Assembly (NCBI RefSeq): GCF_002232035.1
Contig: NZ_NKXR01000001.1
Coordinates: 194,574 to 258,573 of the forward strand
Source of the DNA: Collinsella sp. TF06-26
GTDB taxonomy: Bacteria; Actinomycetota; Coriobacteriia; Coriobacteriales; Coriobacteriaceae
Reading direction: 5' to 3'
Length of the DNA: 64,000 bases
The notes below the pieces were generated by a model that saw only the letters and a list, made by a program, of their open reading frames with translations, did no database searches and had not been told where the DNA came from. The number at the start of each line of letters is the position of its first letter. Position 1 is the first letter of the stretch. Made by a program: the position numbers and the translations under genes. Of the stretch, positions 26,344-35,067 are shown in pieces.

Positions 26344-26946
26344 TTAGTCTTTGCAAATTACCTTTGAACCTTCACCATCAATTACAATTCCCTGACGGTT
26401 GTTAATTGGGCATAGATTCAAATCCGAAAACTCAGTCATTTTTTTCTCGGTAACTTTCTTAAATGGTGCTGTAAGAAAATGCGGAAGAACATAGAAATCA
26501 ATCAAATTAAGCCCTGCATCATCTTCTTGTGAGTAGTCCTCGGGCTTTTCATCCATTTGCTCGATATATTGGATGCTTGGAGCGCATGCAATCGCACCTG
26601 CCGATTCACCAATCATCAGTTTTCCCTTTGCCAATTCTTTCTTCAACAGCTCATCCGTTCCCGTTTTACGGAGCTGGTCTATAAGGAAAAAAGAATTTCC
26701 GCCGGTAAAATAGATCACATCCGCATCTTCAAAAAGAGACTGTATCGTTGAATAAGCCTCCGTTGAAATATCAATTTCAGTTACGATTGCTCCCAGCTTT
26801 TTGAATAATTTTCGAGCCGAGCCGACATAACCGGTGTAGCCTTCACGCAGCGAAGCTGTTGGAATAAATGCGACTTTTTTATTTTCAATTTCTTCCTTTA
26901 TCAGACTTCCTACACTTGAAAAGTGAGAACATAAAAACAGTTTCAT
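26344..26946 (-). CDS. Peptidase E-like serine peptidase (S51 family)
   Basis: A 200-residue protein of the dipeptidase E/S51 family, which cleaves Asp-Xaa dipeptides. It shows the family's MKLFLCSHFSSVG start, YFTGGNSFFLIDQL, and the nucleophile elbow IGESAGAIA. A C-terminal YVLPHF segment carries the expected His. The gene is strikingly AT-rich, with many AAA, ATT and TTT codons, unlike all neighbours, and lies beside IS and recombinase remnants, so recent transfer from a low-GC bacterium (probably a Firmicute) is likely. AAGGAG lies 7 bp before the minus-strand ATG at 26946. Confidence 0.85.
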   Translation of the reverse strand: MKLFLCSHFSSVGSLIKEEIENKKVAFIPTASLREGYTGYVGSARKLFKKLGAIVTEIDISTEAYSTIQSLFEDADVIYFTGGNSFFLIDQLRKTGTDELLKKELAKGKLMIGESAGAIACAPSIQYIEQMDEKPEDYSQEDDAGLNLIDFYVLPHFLTAPFKKVTEKKMTEFSDLNLCPINNRQGIVIDGEGSKVICKD

Positions 26947-27337
26947 CAATATTCTCCTTTATTTATATTCTTATTTGTTGAACTAAGCCGTGTATACCAT
27001 ACTCTCCAATGAAAGAACGCCCTGATATAGCGAAATTTTGCCGTTTTCCTGCGTACGTGCGTACACACTCCACAGGAATTCTAAGAGGCCTGCCCCCTTA
27101 GCACACGGACTTTGGAACAAAGTCTAGTGTTTTACGCCTTGCCAGAGGTGTACAGGCTCCCGGTATGCACGTACGATGCAATTGCCATCAATGCCCCATA
27201 TAAGTGGCGATCAAGTTCGCATAAAGCGACCTTGATCCCGCAAAACAAAAGGCGGGATACCATCACCACGATGATACCCTGCCTCTGTTCGTTCCTGTTT
27301 ACCGTTCCGAGTAGTCCTTCCGCAGAATTTCCGATTA
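26947..27337. other. Gene-free hairpin-rich region
   Basis: No convincing gene. It holds an 11-bp stem with a mismatch (GATCAAG-TCGC / GCGA-CTTGATC, 27209-27237) that runs into a 7-bp stem (ATCCCGC/GCGGGAT, ending near 27257). Short open frames on either strand are low-complexity and lack ribosome sites. Composition is intermediate between the peptidase gene and the host average, so this is probably the other flank of the transferred segment. Confidence 0.4.
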
Positions 27338-27386
27338 ACAAAAAACGTACCCGAACCCTTTCTCGTAAAGAATCGGGTTCGAGTAC
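27338..27386 (-). terminator. Minus-strand terminator of the GldA-type gene
   Basis: Read on the minus strand, a 12-bp stem (27386-27375 with 27358-27347, one G-T pair), extended by a 4-bp inner stem, is followed by a run of T (27345-27341 region). It lies about 70 bp beyond the stop of the dehydrogenase gene. Confidence 0.7.
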
Positions 27387-27409
27387 GAACTGAATGCTGG
27401 AGCAATAAT

Positions 27410-27449
27410 AAACCACCAGAAAGGTGCCTGTCCCCTTTGTGGTGGTTTT
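27410..27449 (-). repeat. GGGGACAGGCACC hairpin repeat, copy on minus strand
   Basis: AAACCACCA (27410-27418) pairs with TGGTGGTTT (27440-27448); the loop holds AGGTGCCTGTCCCC. Its reverse complement matches the element at 35068-35108 at all but about two of 40 positions. It lies directly downstream of the GldA-type gene. Confidence 0.7.
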
Positions 27450-27458
27450 GGGCCAGTC

Positions 27459-28541
27459 CTAGAGCGTGTGGCCGTAAGCGTCGGCGGCCTTGATGGCAGC
27501 GGCGAACTTTTCGTCGGTGAAGGGCTCGGGGTTTCCCTGCTTCCACTCGTTGGTGGCGTGCGCGTACTCGCACAGGGCCAGGATGTCGGTCTCGGAAAGC
27601 CCGACCTGCTCTAGCGTCACGGGCAGGCCCATCTGCTTGTTAAAGGCTGCGTAGCGCTCAAGGTTCTCGGTATCGCCCGTGTAGGCAAACAGCACGAGCA
27701 CGCCCAGGCTCACGACCTCGCCATGCAGGTAGGTGCCCTCGCGCGGAATGCTGCAGGTGGCGTTGTAGAACGCATGCGCCACGCTCGAGTTGTAGTAGTA
27801 ATCGTTTTGGTTGGTCAGGTTGGAGACATAGCCCGTGTTGACCACGATATCGAGCGCGATCTGCTTGACGGCCTCGGTCGACAGGTTCTGGCGAACGTCC
27901 TCAAGACCCTGCACGCCGTAGGTAAACAGCGGCTCGGAGCAGGTGTGCGCGAGTGCCAGGCCAAGTCCGGCGGTGTGCTCCAGGTTGCCGGCGCTCGTGG
28001 CGTATTCGACCTCGGGCTGCTTGGACAGGGCATCGCCCACGCCGGCCCAGAAGTACTCCGCCGGAGCCTCGGCAATGATCTTGGGGTTGATGAAGATGTG
28101 TGCGGGGCGGTTTGGGTACGAATAGCCCTCGAGCGAGCCGTCGTCGTTGTAGACAACGGCAATGGCGGTCGCGGCCGAGCAGTTGGAGCAGATTGTCGGT
28201 ACCGTAAAGACGATCTTCTTGAGCTCGATGGCCGCTGTCTTGACGGTGTCGAGCGCCTTGCCGCCGCCGCATGCGATGAGCACGTCGGCTTCTTGGCAGG
28301 CAGTGGAGTTCACAACCTTGGCGATATTGGCGCGCGTGCTGTTGGTGCCGTAGACGCGCGTCTCCAGAATCTCGACGTCGGTGCCCTCCAGCGCCGCTTC
28401 GATACCGGGAAGCGCCGCTGCCAGTGCTCGTTTACCACCGATAATCGCGACCTTGGTCGCTCCGTACTCGTCCATCGCGCCTGGCAGCTCGTCAAAGCAG
28501 TCCTCGCCGACGGTGTAGTCGCTCATTCCAATCGTGCGCAT
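27459..28541 (-). CDS. Iron-containing alcohol/glycerol dehydrogenase family protein
   Basis: A 360-residue member of the GldA-like group of the iron-containing alcohol dehydrogenase/dehydroquinate synthase superfamily, which oxidise polyols with NAD+. It has the NAD-binding ACGGGKALDTVK motif, PTICSNCSAATA, and the likely metal ligands Asp in GVGDALSK, His in VAHAFYNA and His in YLHGEVVSLG. The substrate is uncertain: glycerol is the default family guess. GAAGG precedes the ATG at 28541. It is transcribed divergently from ileS and ends at a hairpin repeat and terminator. Confidence 0.85.
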   Translation of the reverse strand: MRTIGMSDYTVGEDCFDELPGAMDEYGATKVAIIGGKRALAAALPGIEAALEGTDVEILETRVYGTNSTRANIAKVVNSTACQEADVLIACGGGKALDTVKTAAIELKKIVFTVPTICSNCSAATAIAVVYNDDGSLEGYSYPNRPAHIFINPKIIAEAPAEYFWAGVGDALSKQPEVEYATSAGNLEHTAGLGLALAHTCSEPLFTYGVQGLEDVRQNLSTEAVKQIALDIVVNTGYVSNLTNQNDYYYNSSVAHAFYNATCSIPREGTYLHGEVVSLGVLVLFAYTGDTENLERYAAFNKQMGLPVTLEQVGLSETDILALCEYAHATNEWKQGNPEPFTDEKFAAAIKAADAYGHTL

Positions 28542-28654
28542 AGCAGCCTTCTTTCGTTAGATAAAGTGCTTTCAGGTATTTTGCCCCAAGTGAGTGCTTG
28601 CGACGCGAGAAGTTTCTAAAGTATGAAACCGATGTTGAGGGTTTTTCGTCGGCG

Positions 28655-28682
28655 TTGACCGTGCTACCATACAGCGCATAAG
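28655..28682 (+). promoter_or_regulatory. Promoter of the ileS T-box leader
   Basis: TTGACC (28655-28660) and CATAAG (28677-28682) are 16 bp apart. The start would fall just where the T-box stem I sequence begins. The -10 box is only 4/6. Confidence 0.5.
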
Positions 28683-28687
28683 CGTTG

Positions 28688-28983
28688 ATGGGGACGAGTA
28701 GTCGGCCGTCCGCATGCTACAGAGAGCGGGGAGCGCTGAGAACCCGTGCATGCGACCGATGAAAATCACCCCGGAGCTGCGGTCCCAACGGACGCGCCGT
28801 GTCGGCACGTCTTAGTAGACATCGCCGAGATGGTCGTCGATACAGGCCAGCCGAGTAACGGATGCGAGCGCGCGATAACGCGGGCGAGGGCATCTAAGCT
28901 GGGTGGTTAAGCGAAGAGCTTTTGCGGGCACAAAGTCCGTTTTGTGGCGCTTCGTCCCAGCTTGTAGGGACGGGCGCTTTTTT
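28688..28983 (+). promoter_or_regulatory. T-box riboswitch (isoleucine) controlling ileS
   Basis: The leader senses uncharged tRNA-Ile. Stem I motifs GACGAGTAG and CAGAGAGC are present, with the specifier ATC (28765-28767) in GAAAATCACC. The antiterminator is AAGCTGGG (28896-28903) with CCCAGCTT (28956-28963), with the bulge TGGT (28904-28907) able to pair with the ACCA end of tRNA-Ile. The competing terminator (28947-28958 with 28967-28977) ends in six T (28978-28983). The antiterminator's 3' strand overlaps the terminator's 5' strand, so control is transcriptional, not only translational. Confidence 0.9.
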
Positions 28984-29026
28984 GGTGCCCAACGGGCGTG
29001 CGCGCCCACGACATGAAAGGGGTACC

Positions 29027-31828
29027 GTGGCAAACGAGTACAAGCAGACGATGAATCTGCCCAAGACCGGTTTTCCCATGCGTGCCGGTCTTTCCAAGTC
29101 CGAGCCTAAGCGACTCAAGGACTGGCAGGACAACAAGGTCTACGAGCAGGTTCTGAAGAAGAACGAGGGTCACAAGAAATTCGTGCTGCACGACGGCCCT
29201 CCTTACGCCAACGGCCCGATCCACATCGGCCATGCCATGAACAAGATCTCCAAGGACATGATCAACCGCTACTGGATGATGCAGGGCTATGAGGTCCCTT
29301 ATGTCCCCGGTTGGGACTGCCATGGTCAGCCGATCGAGCATAAGGTCGAGGAGAAGCTCGGCACCGAGAAGTTCAACCAGACCTCCACGGCTAAGATCCG
29401 CGAGCTCTGCAACAAGTTCGCGGTCGAGAACATCGAGCTGCAGAAGGCCGGTTTCCGCCGTCTGGGCGTGCTCGGCGACTGGGACAACCCCTACCTGACG
29501 CTCTATCACCAGCATGACGCCGCCGACATCGAGGTCTTTAAGGCCATGTTCGATAAGGGCATGATCTATCGCGGTCACAAGCCCGTCCACTGGTGCAAGC
29601 ACTGCCACACCGCACTCGCCGAGGCCGAGATAGAGTACTCCGACGAGACGAGCCCCTCCATCTTCGTTCGCTTTGAGATGACCTCCAAGCCCGCCGGCCT
29701 CGAGAACTTCGACGGCCCGGTCGACTTTATCATCTGGACGACCACGCCGTGGACCATCCCGTCCGACCAGGCCGTTTCCCTCAAGCCCGGTGCCGCCTAC
29801 GTCGCCGTTGAACACGAGGGCCGTGCCGAGGTCATGCTCGAAGACCTGGCTCCCAAGTGCTGCGAGGAGTTTGGCTGGGAGTACACCCCGGTTTTGGTCG
29901 ACGGCAAGCCCTATGTGGTTCCCGCTGAGACTTTCCACCACATCCACTACAAGCAGCCGATCTTTGACGGCGTTGAGGGCGTGGCGCTGCTGGCCGATTA
30001 CGTCGGCGTCGATGACGGTACCGGTATCGTCCACAACTCGCCCGGCCACGGCGTCGACGACTACTTTGCCTGCCTCAAGGAGGGCATCACCGACATCTGC
30101 ATGCCGGTTGACGACGACGGTAAGTTCTACACCGGCGAGGAGTTTGGTACCGGTGGCCCCTTCAGCGGTATGGATACCGATGAGGCCAACCCTCACATTA
30201 TCGAGTTCCTGCGCGAGCGCGGCACCCTGGTCCTCGAGAAGAAGATCACGCACAGCTATCCGCACTGCTGGCGCTGCAAGCACCCGGTGCTCTTCCGTGC
30301 TACCGACCAGTGGTTCGTCTCGATGGACAAGACCGGCTTGCGCGAGCAGGCTGGCAAAGAGGTCCGCGAGAACGTCAAGTGGTATCCGGCCCACGCCGCC
30401 AACCGCATTGGCGCCATGGTCGAGCAGCGTCCCGACTGGTGCATCAGCCGTCAGCGCAACTGGGGTGTGCCTATCCCCAGCTACACCTGCGCCGACTGCG
30501 GCGAGAAGGTCATGAACGACGCCACGCTCGACGCCGTCATCAAACTCTTCCACGAGAAGGGCTCCGACGCCTGGTTCACCGACGCTCCTGAGAGCTATCT
30601 GGGCGAGGCCTGCGTCTGCCCCAAGTGCGGTGGCCATCACCTCAAGGCTGATAAGGACATCCTTGACGTGTGGTGGGACTCCGGCGTGTCTTGGAAGGCC
30701 GTCTGCGAGTACCGTCCCGAGCTGGAGTACCCGGCGGACGTCTACCTCGAGGGCTCTGACCAGCACCGCGGTTGGTTCCAGAGCTCACTGCTCACCTCGG
30801 TGGGCGCCAACGGCCACGCTCCGTACAAGGCGGTCGTCTCGCAGGGCTTCACCCTCGACGGCCAGGGCCGCAAGATGTCCAAGTCGCTCGGCAATGTTAT
30901 CGACCCCAATAAGGTCTGCGACGAGATGGGCGCTGACATCATCCGTCTGTGGGTTGCCTCCGTCGACACAAGCTCCGACGTCTCCATCGACCACGAGATT
31001 CTCGCTCGTACGTCCGATGCCTATCGCCGTTTCCGCAACACGCTGCGCTTCCTGCTCTCCGAGCTCGAGGGTCAGTTTGAGCCCGAGACCGACGGCGTCG
31101 CCTTTGCCGACCTGTTGCCGCTCGACAAGCTCATGGTTGCCCGTCTGACCCAGGTCCAGGCCGAGGTCGACGACGCTTACTCTTGCTACGAGTTCCCGCG
31201 CGCTTACCGTGCGCTTTACGACTTCGTGGTTACCGAGCTTTCCAACGTGTACCTCGACGCCCTGAAGGATCGTCTGTACTGCGACAAGCCCGGTTCGCTC
31301 GAGCGCCGCAGCGCCCAGACCGTGCTCGCTGAGCTCTTCTCGATGCTCATGCGCGATCTGCAGCCGATTCTGTCCTACACCGTCGACGAGGCCATGGCGT
31401 ATGCGCCTGCCGGCTGCGTCGATCACCAGAAGTACGCCGCGCTGCTCGATTGGTACAAGTCGCCCATCACGGTTGACGAGGCCAATGAGTTTGAGGGCGT
31501 GCTCGAGGCTTCGCTCGAGCTCCGTAGCGCCGTGACCAAGGCTCTTGAGGATGCCCGCTCCGCTGGCACCTTCACCAAGAGCCAGCAGGTCCGCGTCAAG
31601 GCGGTCGTTCCCGCTGAGATGTACGCGCTGCTGACCGGTGATAAGGCCGTCGACCTGGCCGAGTTCTACATCGTCTCCGATGTTGAACTGACGCAGGGCG
31701 AGGAGCTTTCCGTTGCCATCGAGGCTGCCGAGGGCGAGTGCTGCGACCGTTGCTGGAACTACCGCACCACCGTCGGCGAGTACAACGGCCACGCTCACAT
31801 CTGCGAGAGGTGTGCGAATGCCTTGTAG
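29027..31828 (+). CDS. ileS: Isoleucyl-tRNA synthetase
   Basis: Charges tRNA-Ile. The 933-residue class I enzyme has HIGH (66-69, in GPIHIGHAMN), KMSKS (in GRKMSKSLGN), the CP1 editing domain, and a C-terminal zinc knuckle (CCDRCWNYR ... CERC). GTG 29027 is the start, with AAAGGGG at 29016-29022; the frame continues upstream into the T-box, which is non-coding. Control is by the T-box just upstream. A structured repeat element begins inside its stop codon. Confidence 0.97.
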   Translation: MANEYKQTMNLPKTGFPMRAGLSKSEPKRLKDWQDNKVYEQVLKKNEGHKKFVLHDGPPYANGPIHIGHAMNKISKDMINRYWMMQGYEVPYVPGWDCHGQPIEHKVEEKLGTEKFNQTSTAKIRELCNKFAVENIELQKAGFRRLGVLGDWDNPYLTLYHQHDAADIEVFKAMFDKGMIYRGHKPVHWCKHCHTALAEAEIEYSDETSPSIFVRFEMTSKPAGLENFDGPVDFIIWTTTPWTIPSDQAVSLKPGAAYVAVEHEGRAEVMLEDLAPKCCEEFGWEYTPVLVDGKPYVVPAETFHHIHYKQPIFDGVEGVALLADYVGVDDGTGIVHNSPGHGVDDYFACLKEGITDICMPVDDDGKFYTGEEFGTGGPFSGMDTDEANPHIIEFLRERGTLVLEKKITHSYPHCWRCKHPVLFRATDQWFVSMDKTGLREQAGKEVRENVKWYPAHAANRIGAMVEQRPDWCISRQRNWGVPIPSYTCADCGEKVMNDATLDAVIKLFHEKGSDAWFTDAPESYLGEACVCPKCGGHHLKADKDILDVWWDSGVSWKAVCEYRPELEYPADVYLEGSDQHRGWFQSSLLTSVGANGHAPYKAVVSQGFTLDGQGRKMSKSLGNVIDPNKVCDEMGADIIRLWVASVDTSSDVSIDHEILARTSDAYRRFRNTLRFLLSELEGQFEPETDGVAFADLLPLDKLMVARLTQVQAEVDDAYSCYEFPRAYRALYDFVVTELSNVYLDALKDRLYCDKPGSLERRSAQTVLAELFSMLMRDLQPILSYTVDEAMAYAPAGCVDHQKYAALLDWYKSPITVDEANEFEGVLEASLELRSAVTKALEDARSAGTFTKSQQVRVKAVVPAEMYALLTGDKAVDLAEFYIVSDVELTQGEELSVAIEAAEGECCDRCWNYRTTVGEYNGHAHICERCANAL

Positions 31829-31975
31829 TTACGCGGTTTTACCAAACCGCGTAACCGGTTGACGCTGCAAACCCGCCAGAGCGGCAATCTGCCTTTCAAC
31901 TTCGGCGGCATGATCAAAAGATCAATGCCGCCTCGTTTCAAGGCACCTTGCTCGCTCTGGCGGGTTTTCGCTGTC
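31828..31975 (+). repeat. Structured intergenic element, copy 2 (148 bp)
   Basis: Starts on the last base of the ileS TAG. Same layout as copy 1 at 2191-2338: a perfect 12-bp hairpin (31828-31839 with 31844-31855, loop TACC), a 5-nt linker, and a 115-bp body that differs from copy 1 at one base (31934). The hairpin differs from copy 1 at three base pairs, and every change on one strand is matched on the other. The body's outer stem is 31869-31883 with 31953-31967, followed by TTTT. Confidence 0.85.
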
Positions 31976-32068
31976 GGTAATGAATCATCGGCTATTTCGT
32001 TGCTGGTCAATATAAGATATTGCTTTGCGTTAAACGTAATTCGATGTTTTTGAGGGTAGGGGATTGAT

Positions 32069-32668
32069 TTGGGTCGTTCTGCGGATATGACGCCGCCCTT
32101 GCGTTGGCGGTTGGGTGTTGCTGGTAGCGTGGCGTTGGCCGTGCTGCTTGTTGACCAGCTGACCAAGCTTGCGGTTCGTGCCGTCGGCGATGCTCTACAT
32201 GTGACTGTTATCCCCGGTGTGATCGACTTCCTTTTCGTGCGTAACATCGGTGCTGCCTTTAGCATGGGCGAGGGACATGGCCTCGCGTTTGCCGTGCTGG
32301 CGTTTGTCGTTATCGTTGCGATCGCGGTGTACTTGCTTCGCGCGCCCCAGCTTGCTCGCTTTGAGGTTGTGGGCATGGCTATGGTCGTGGGCGGCGCCAT
32401 TGGCAATGCGATCGACCGTCTGGCTTTTGGCTTTGTGACCGATTTTATTGCCACCACCTTCATCGACTTCCCCGTCTTCAATGTGGCCGATGTCGGCATT
32501 ACGGTCGGTGTGGTGCTTGCCCTCATCGGCTACATGTTCTTGAGTCCTGCGGCCCGTGAGGTCGACGCGACCGCCGAACTCAACGCCCGTGACGAGGCCC
32601 GCGCTAAGCGCAAGGCCCAGCAGCGTGGGGAGCGTGCCCGCAAGATTCGCGAAAGGAGCGAGCGCTAA
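32069..32668 (+). CDS. lspA: Lipoprotein signal peptidase
   Basis: Cleaves signal peptides from diacylated prolipoproteins in the membrane. The 199-residue product has four hydrophobic segments, VDQLTK, the NIGAAFS motif, and the two catalytic aspartates in GNAIDRL and FNVADVGI. A charged C-terminal tail (about 30 residues of Arg, Lys, Ala and Glu) extends beyond the usual length. The start is TTG 32069 with AGGGG just upstream; ATG 32087 is an alternative. It overlaps the pseudouridine synthase gene by one base, a common lspA-rluD pair. Confidence 0.94.
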   Translation: MGRSADMTPPLRWRLGVAGSVALAVLLVDQLTKLAVRAVGDALHVTVIPGVIDFLFVRNIGAAFSMGEGHGLAFAVLAFVVIVAIAVYLLRAPQLARFEVVGMAMVVGGAIGNAIDRLAFGFVTDFIATTFIDFPVFNVADVGITVGVVLALIGYMFLSPAAREVDATAELNARDEARAKRKAQQRGERARKIRERSER

Positions 32669-33681
32669 TGGCCGACATCCATATCCTTGTTGCCGACGAT
32701 GCCGCTGGTCAGCGTCTTGACGCCTATCTGGGCGCTAATGACGGCTGCCCTACGCGCTCTGCCTGCGCGCATCTGATCGAGGGCGGTGCCGTTGCCGTCA
32801 ACGGCGAGACATGCCTGTCAAAAAAGTATGCCGTGCGCTCCGGCGACCGTATTTCGGTCGATTTGCCCGAGCCGCACGATCCCACCGATGTGATTCCCGA
32901 GGCCATTCCCCTCGATATCCGCTACGAGGACGACTACCTCATCGTGCTCTCCAAGCAGCGCGGTCTGGTGTGCCATCCCGCCCATGGCCACGAGAGCGGC
33001 ACCCTTGCGAACGCCTTGGTCTATCACTGTGGCATTGACCATCTGGGCACCGTGCAGGGCGAGGACCGCCCCGGCATCGTGCATCGCCTGGATCGTGACA
33101 CCTCGGGCCTTATGCTCGCGGCAAAAGACGACGACACCCAGCGCGCGCTCCAGAATCTCATCCGCACGCGCACGCTCGACCGCCGCTACATTACGCTCGT
33201 CCACGGCCACATTGCCATGGACGAGGGCACCATTAACACCGGCATTGCCCGTTCTACGCGCGACCGTGTCAAGATGGCGGTTTCGGACGATCCTTTCGCG
33301 CGCCAGGCCATTACGACCTTTAGGGTCCTCGAGCGCTTCGATTCCACGCGTTTTGACGATGGCTATACGCTCGTCGAGTGCCACCTGTTTACGGGTCGCA
33401 CGCATCAGATTCGCGTGCACATGCGCCATATCAACCACGCCTGCGTGGGCGATCCGCTCTACGGTAAGTGCGATGCGCGTGCCGACCAGGGTTTGACCAG
33501 GCAATTCCTCCATTCCTGGCGTGTGGCGTTCGATCATCCCGTGACGGGGGAGCGCATTGAGTGCCGCGATGAGCTGCCGTGGGATCTCGCCGCCGTTCTG
33601 GATGACTTAGCCCCGCGCTCGCTCGGCCGCACTGCCGCCGGCGACGAAATCGTTCCGCAGCTCGGTCTGCTCGAAGCCTAA
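32668..33681 (+). CDS. rluD: RluA/RluD family rRNA pseudouridine synthase
   Basis: Isomerises uridines in 23S rRNA. The 337-residue product has an N-terminal S4 RNA-binding domain (QRLDAYLG ... RSGDRISVDLP), the catalytic HRLDRDTSGLML motif (Asp near 141), the LDRRYITLVHG segment and the C-terminal GRTHQIRVHM motif. RluD is the best guess from the lspA neighbour; other members of the family (RluC-like) have the same motifs. The start overlaps the lspA stop (TAATG), implying coupling. Confidence 0.92.
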   Translation: MADIHILVADDAAGQRLDAYLGANDGCPTRSACAHLIEGGAVAVNGETCLSKKYAVRSGDRISVDLPEPHDPTDVIPEAIPLDIRYEDDYLIVLSKQRGLVCHPAHGHESGTLANALVYHCGIDHLGTVQGEDRPGIVHRLDRDTSGLMLAAKDDDTQRALQNLIRTRTLDRRYITLVHGHIAMDEGTINTGIARSTRDRVKMAVSDDPFARQAITTFRVLERFDSTRFDDGYTLVECHLFTGRTHQIRVHMRHINHACVGDPLYGKCDARADQGLTRQFLHSWRVAFDHPVTGERIECRDELPWDLAAVLDDLAPRSLGRTAAGDEIVPQLGLLEA

Positions 33682-33763
33682 CCAGTATTAGGTGGTTTCT
33701 TGAACTCGGTTAGCCTACGGTAAGATATACGGTTGTTTACGTAACGCGTTCTCGGGAGCCTGC

Positions 33764-35059
33764 ATGCTCGCCTTTTTACAAACTAACACGCCCATCGTGA
33801 TCTTTAACCAGATTGTGGTTACGCTACTCACGGTCTGCTTTCTGTACCAGGTGGTCTTCTTTGTCATTGGCGCTCTTCGTGGCGAGGTCGCGCCTCCCAA
33901 GGCCAAAAAACTCCACCGCTATGCCTTCTTTATCGCGGCGCATAACGAGGAGGCCGTTATCGCCAACCTCGTTCGCTCCATCAAGGACCAGGATTATCCG
34001 TCCGAGCTTATCGAGGTCTTCGTGGTCGCCGATGCCTGCACCGATAATACGGCGCAGCTCGCGCGCGAGGCGGGCGCCATCGTTTATGAGCGCAACGACC
34101 TGGCCCGCAAGGGTAAGAGCTGGGTCATGGACTTTGGTTTTGACCGCATTCTTAACGAGTATCCCGATACCTTTGAGGGCTACTTTATCTTCGATGCCGA
34201 CAACGTTATCTCCCGCGATTACGTCTCCAAGATGAATGACGCCTTTGACCAGGGCTTCCATGTGGTCACAAGCTACCGCAACTCCAAGAACTTTGGCAGC
34301 TCGTGGATCTCGGCTGCCAACGCCACTTGGTACCTGCGCGAGGCGCGTTTCCTTAACAACGCGCGTAATATCTGCAAGACGTCCTGTGCCGTCTCGGGTT
34401 CGGGCTACCTCATCTCCGCCAGTGTTATCGAGGGTATGCACGGCTGGCAGTTCCATACGCTGACCGAGGATATTCAGTTCACCACGTTCTGCGCTATTCA
34501 CGGCATTCGTATTGGCTATGCGCCGGCGGAGTTTTTTGACGAGCAGCCGGTGACGTTTAAGGCGTCCTGGAAGCAGCGTATGCGCTGGACCAAGGGCTTC
34601 TACCAGGTGTTCTTTACCTACGGTAAGCATCTGGTCAAATCGACGTTCCGCTATCATCGCTTTGCCGCATATGACATGTTTATGACGATTGCCCCTGGTA
34701 TGCTGTTATCGCTGATTTCGATGCTCGCCAACGCCACGTTCCTGATCGTCGGTGGTCTTTCGCATGGCTTTTTGGCTACCGAGGTTGAGATGCAGGCTTG
34801 TGCCGCCTCGCTCATTATGACCTTCGCGATGATGTATCAGACCTTCTTTATCCTGGCGCTACTTACGACCATCTTCGAGTACAAGCACATTCATTGTGCG
34901 CAAAAGTGGCGCCTGGTGACCAACCTGTTTACCTTCCCGATCTTTATGTTCAGCTATATCCCCATCACGGTGGCTGCGTTGTTCCTGAAGGTCGACTGGG
35001 TCCCGACGCAGCATGCCGTCAGCGTTACCCTCGACGAGGTCATGCAGGGTGCTAAATAA
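33764..35059 (+). CDS. Membrane glycosyltransferase, family 2
   Basis: A 431-residue processive-type GT2 enzyme. It has an N-terminal membrane helix (about 15-38), a cytosolic GT-A domain with FIAAHNEEAVI, the sugar-nucleotide Asp (VVADACTDNT), a DADN metal motif (near 145), the acceptor-site TED, and Q-R-M-R-W (271-275), then three or four C-terminal helices. The arrangement resembles cellulose or hyaluronan synthases and poly-N-acetylglucosamine synthases, but there are no partner genes here, so the polymer or glycolipid made is unknown. A single-gene unit, followed by a hairpin repeat. Confidence 0.85.
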   Translation: MLAFLQTNTPIVIFNQIVVTLLTVCFLYQVVFFVIGALRGEVAPPKAKKLHRYAFFIAAHNEEAVIANLVRSIKDQDYPSELIEVFVVADACTDNTAQLAREAGAIVYERNDLARKGKSWVMDFGFDRILNEYPDTFEGYFIFDADNVISRDYVSKMNDAFDQGFHVVTSYRNSKNFGSSWISAANATWYLREARFLNNARNICKTSCAVSGSGYLISASVIEGMHGWQFHTLTEDIQFTTFCAIHGIRIGYAPAEFFDEQPVTFKASWKQRMRWTKGFYQVFFTYGKHLVKSTFRYHRFAAYDMFMTIAPGMLLSLISMLANATFLIVGGLSHGFLATEVEMQACAASLIMTFAMMYQTFFILALLTTIFEYKHIHCAQKWRLVTNLFTFPIFMFSYIPITVAALFLKVDWVPTQHAVSVTLDEVMQGAK

Positions 35060-35067
35060 CCACCACC

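Noticed and set aside
27112-27393. A 93-codon plus-strand frame in the hairpin-rich gap
   Set aside because: No ribosome site, overlaps the minus-strand terminator hairpin, and has no recognisable sequence.
31859-32053. Small ORF across the structured element (and a matching frame in copy 1)
   Set aside because: Both copies can be read as a similar peptide, but the similarity is explained by the near-identical DNA; there is no ribosome site, the one body difference changes an amino acid, and paired stem changes point to RNA structure.
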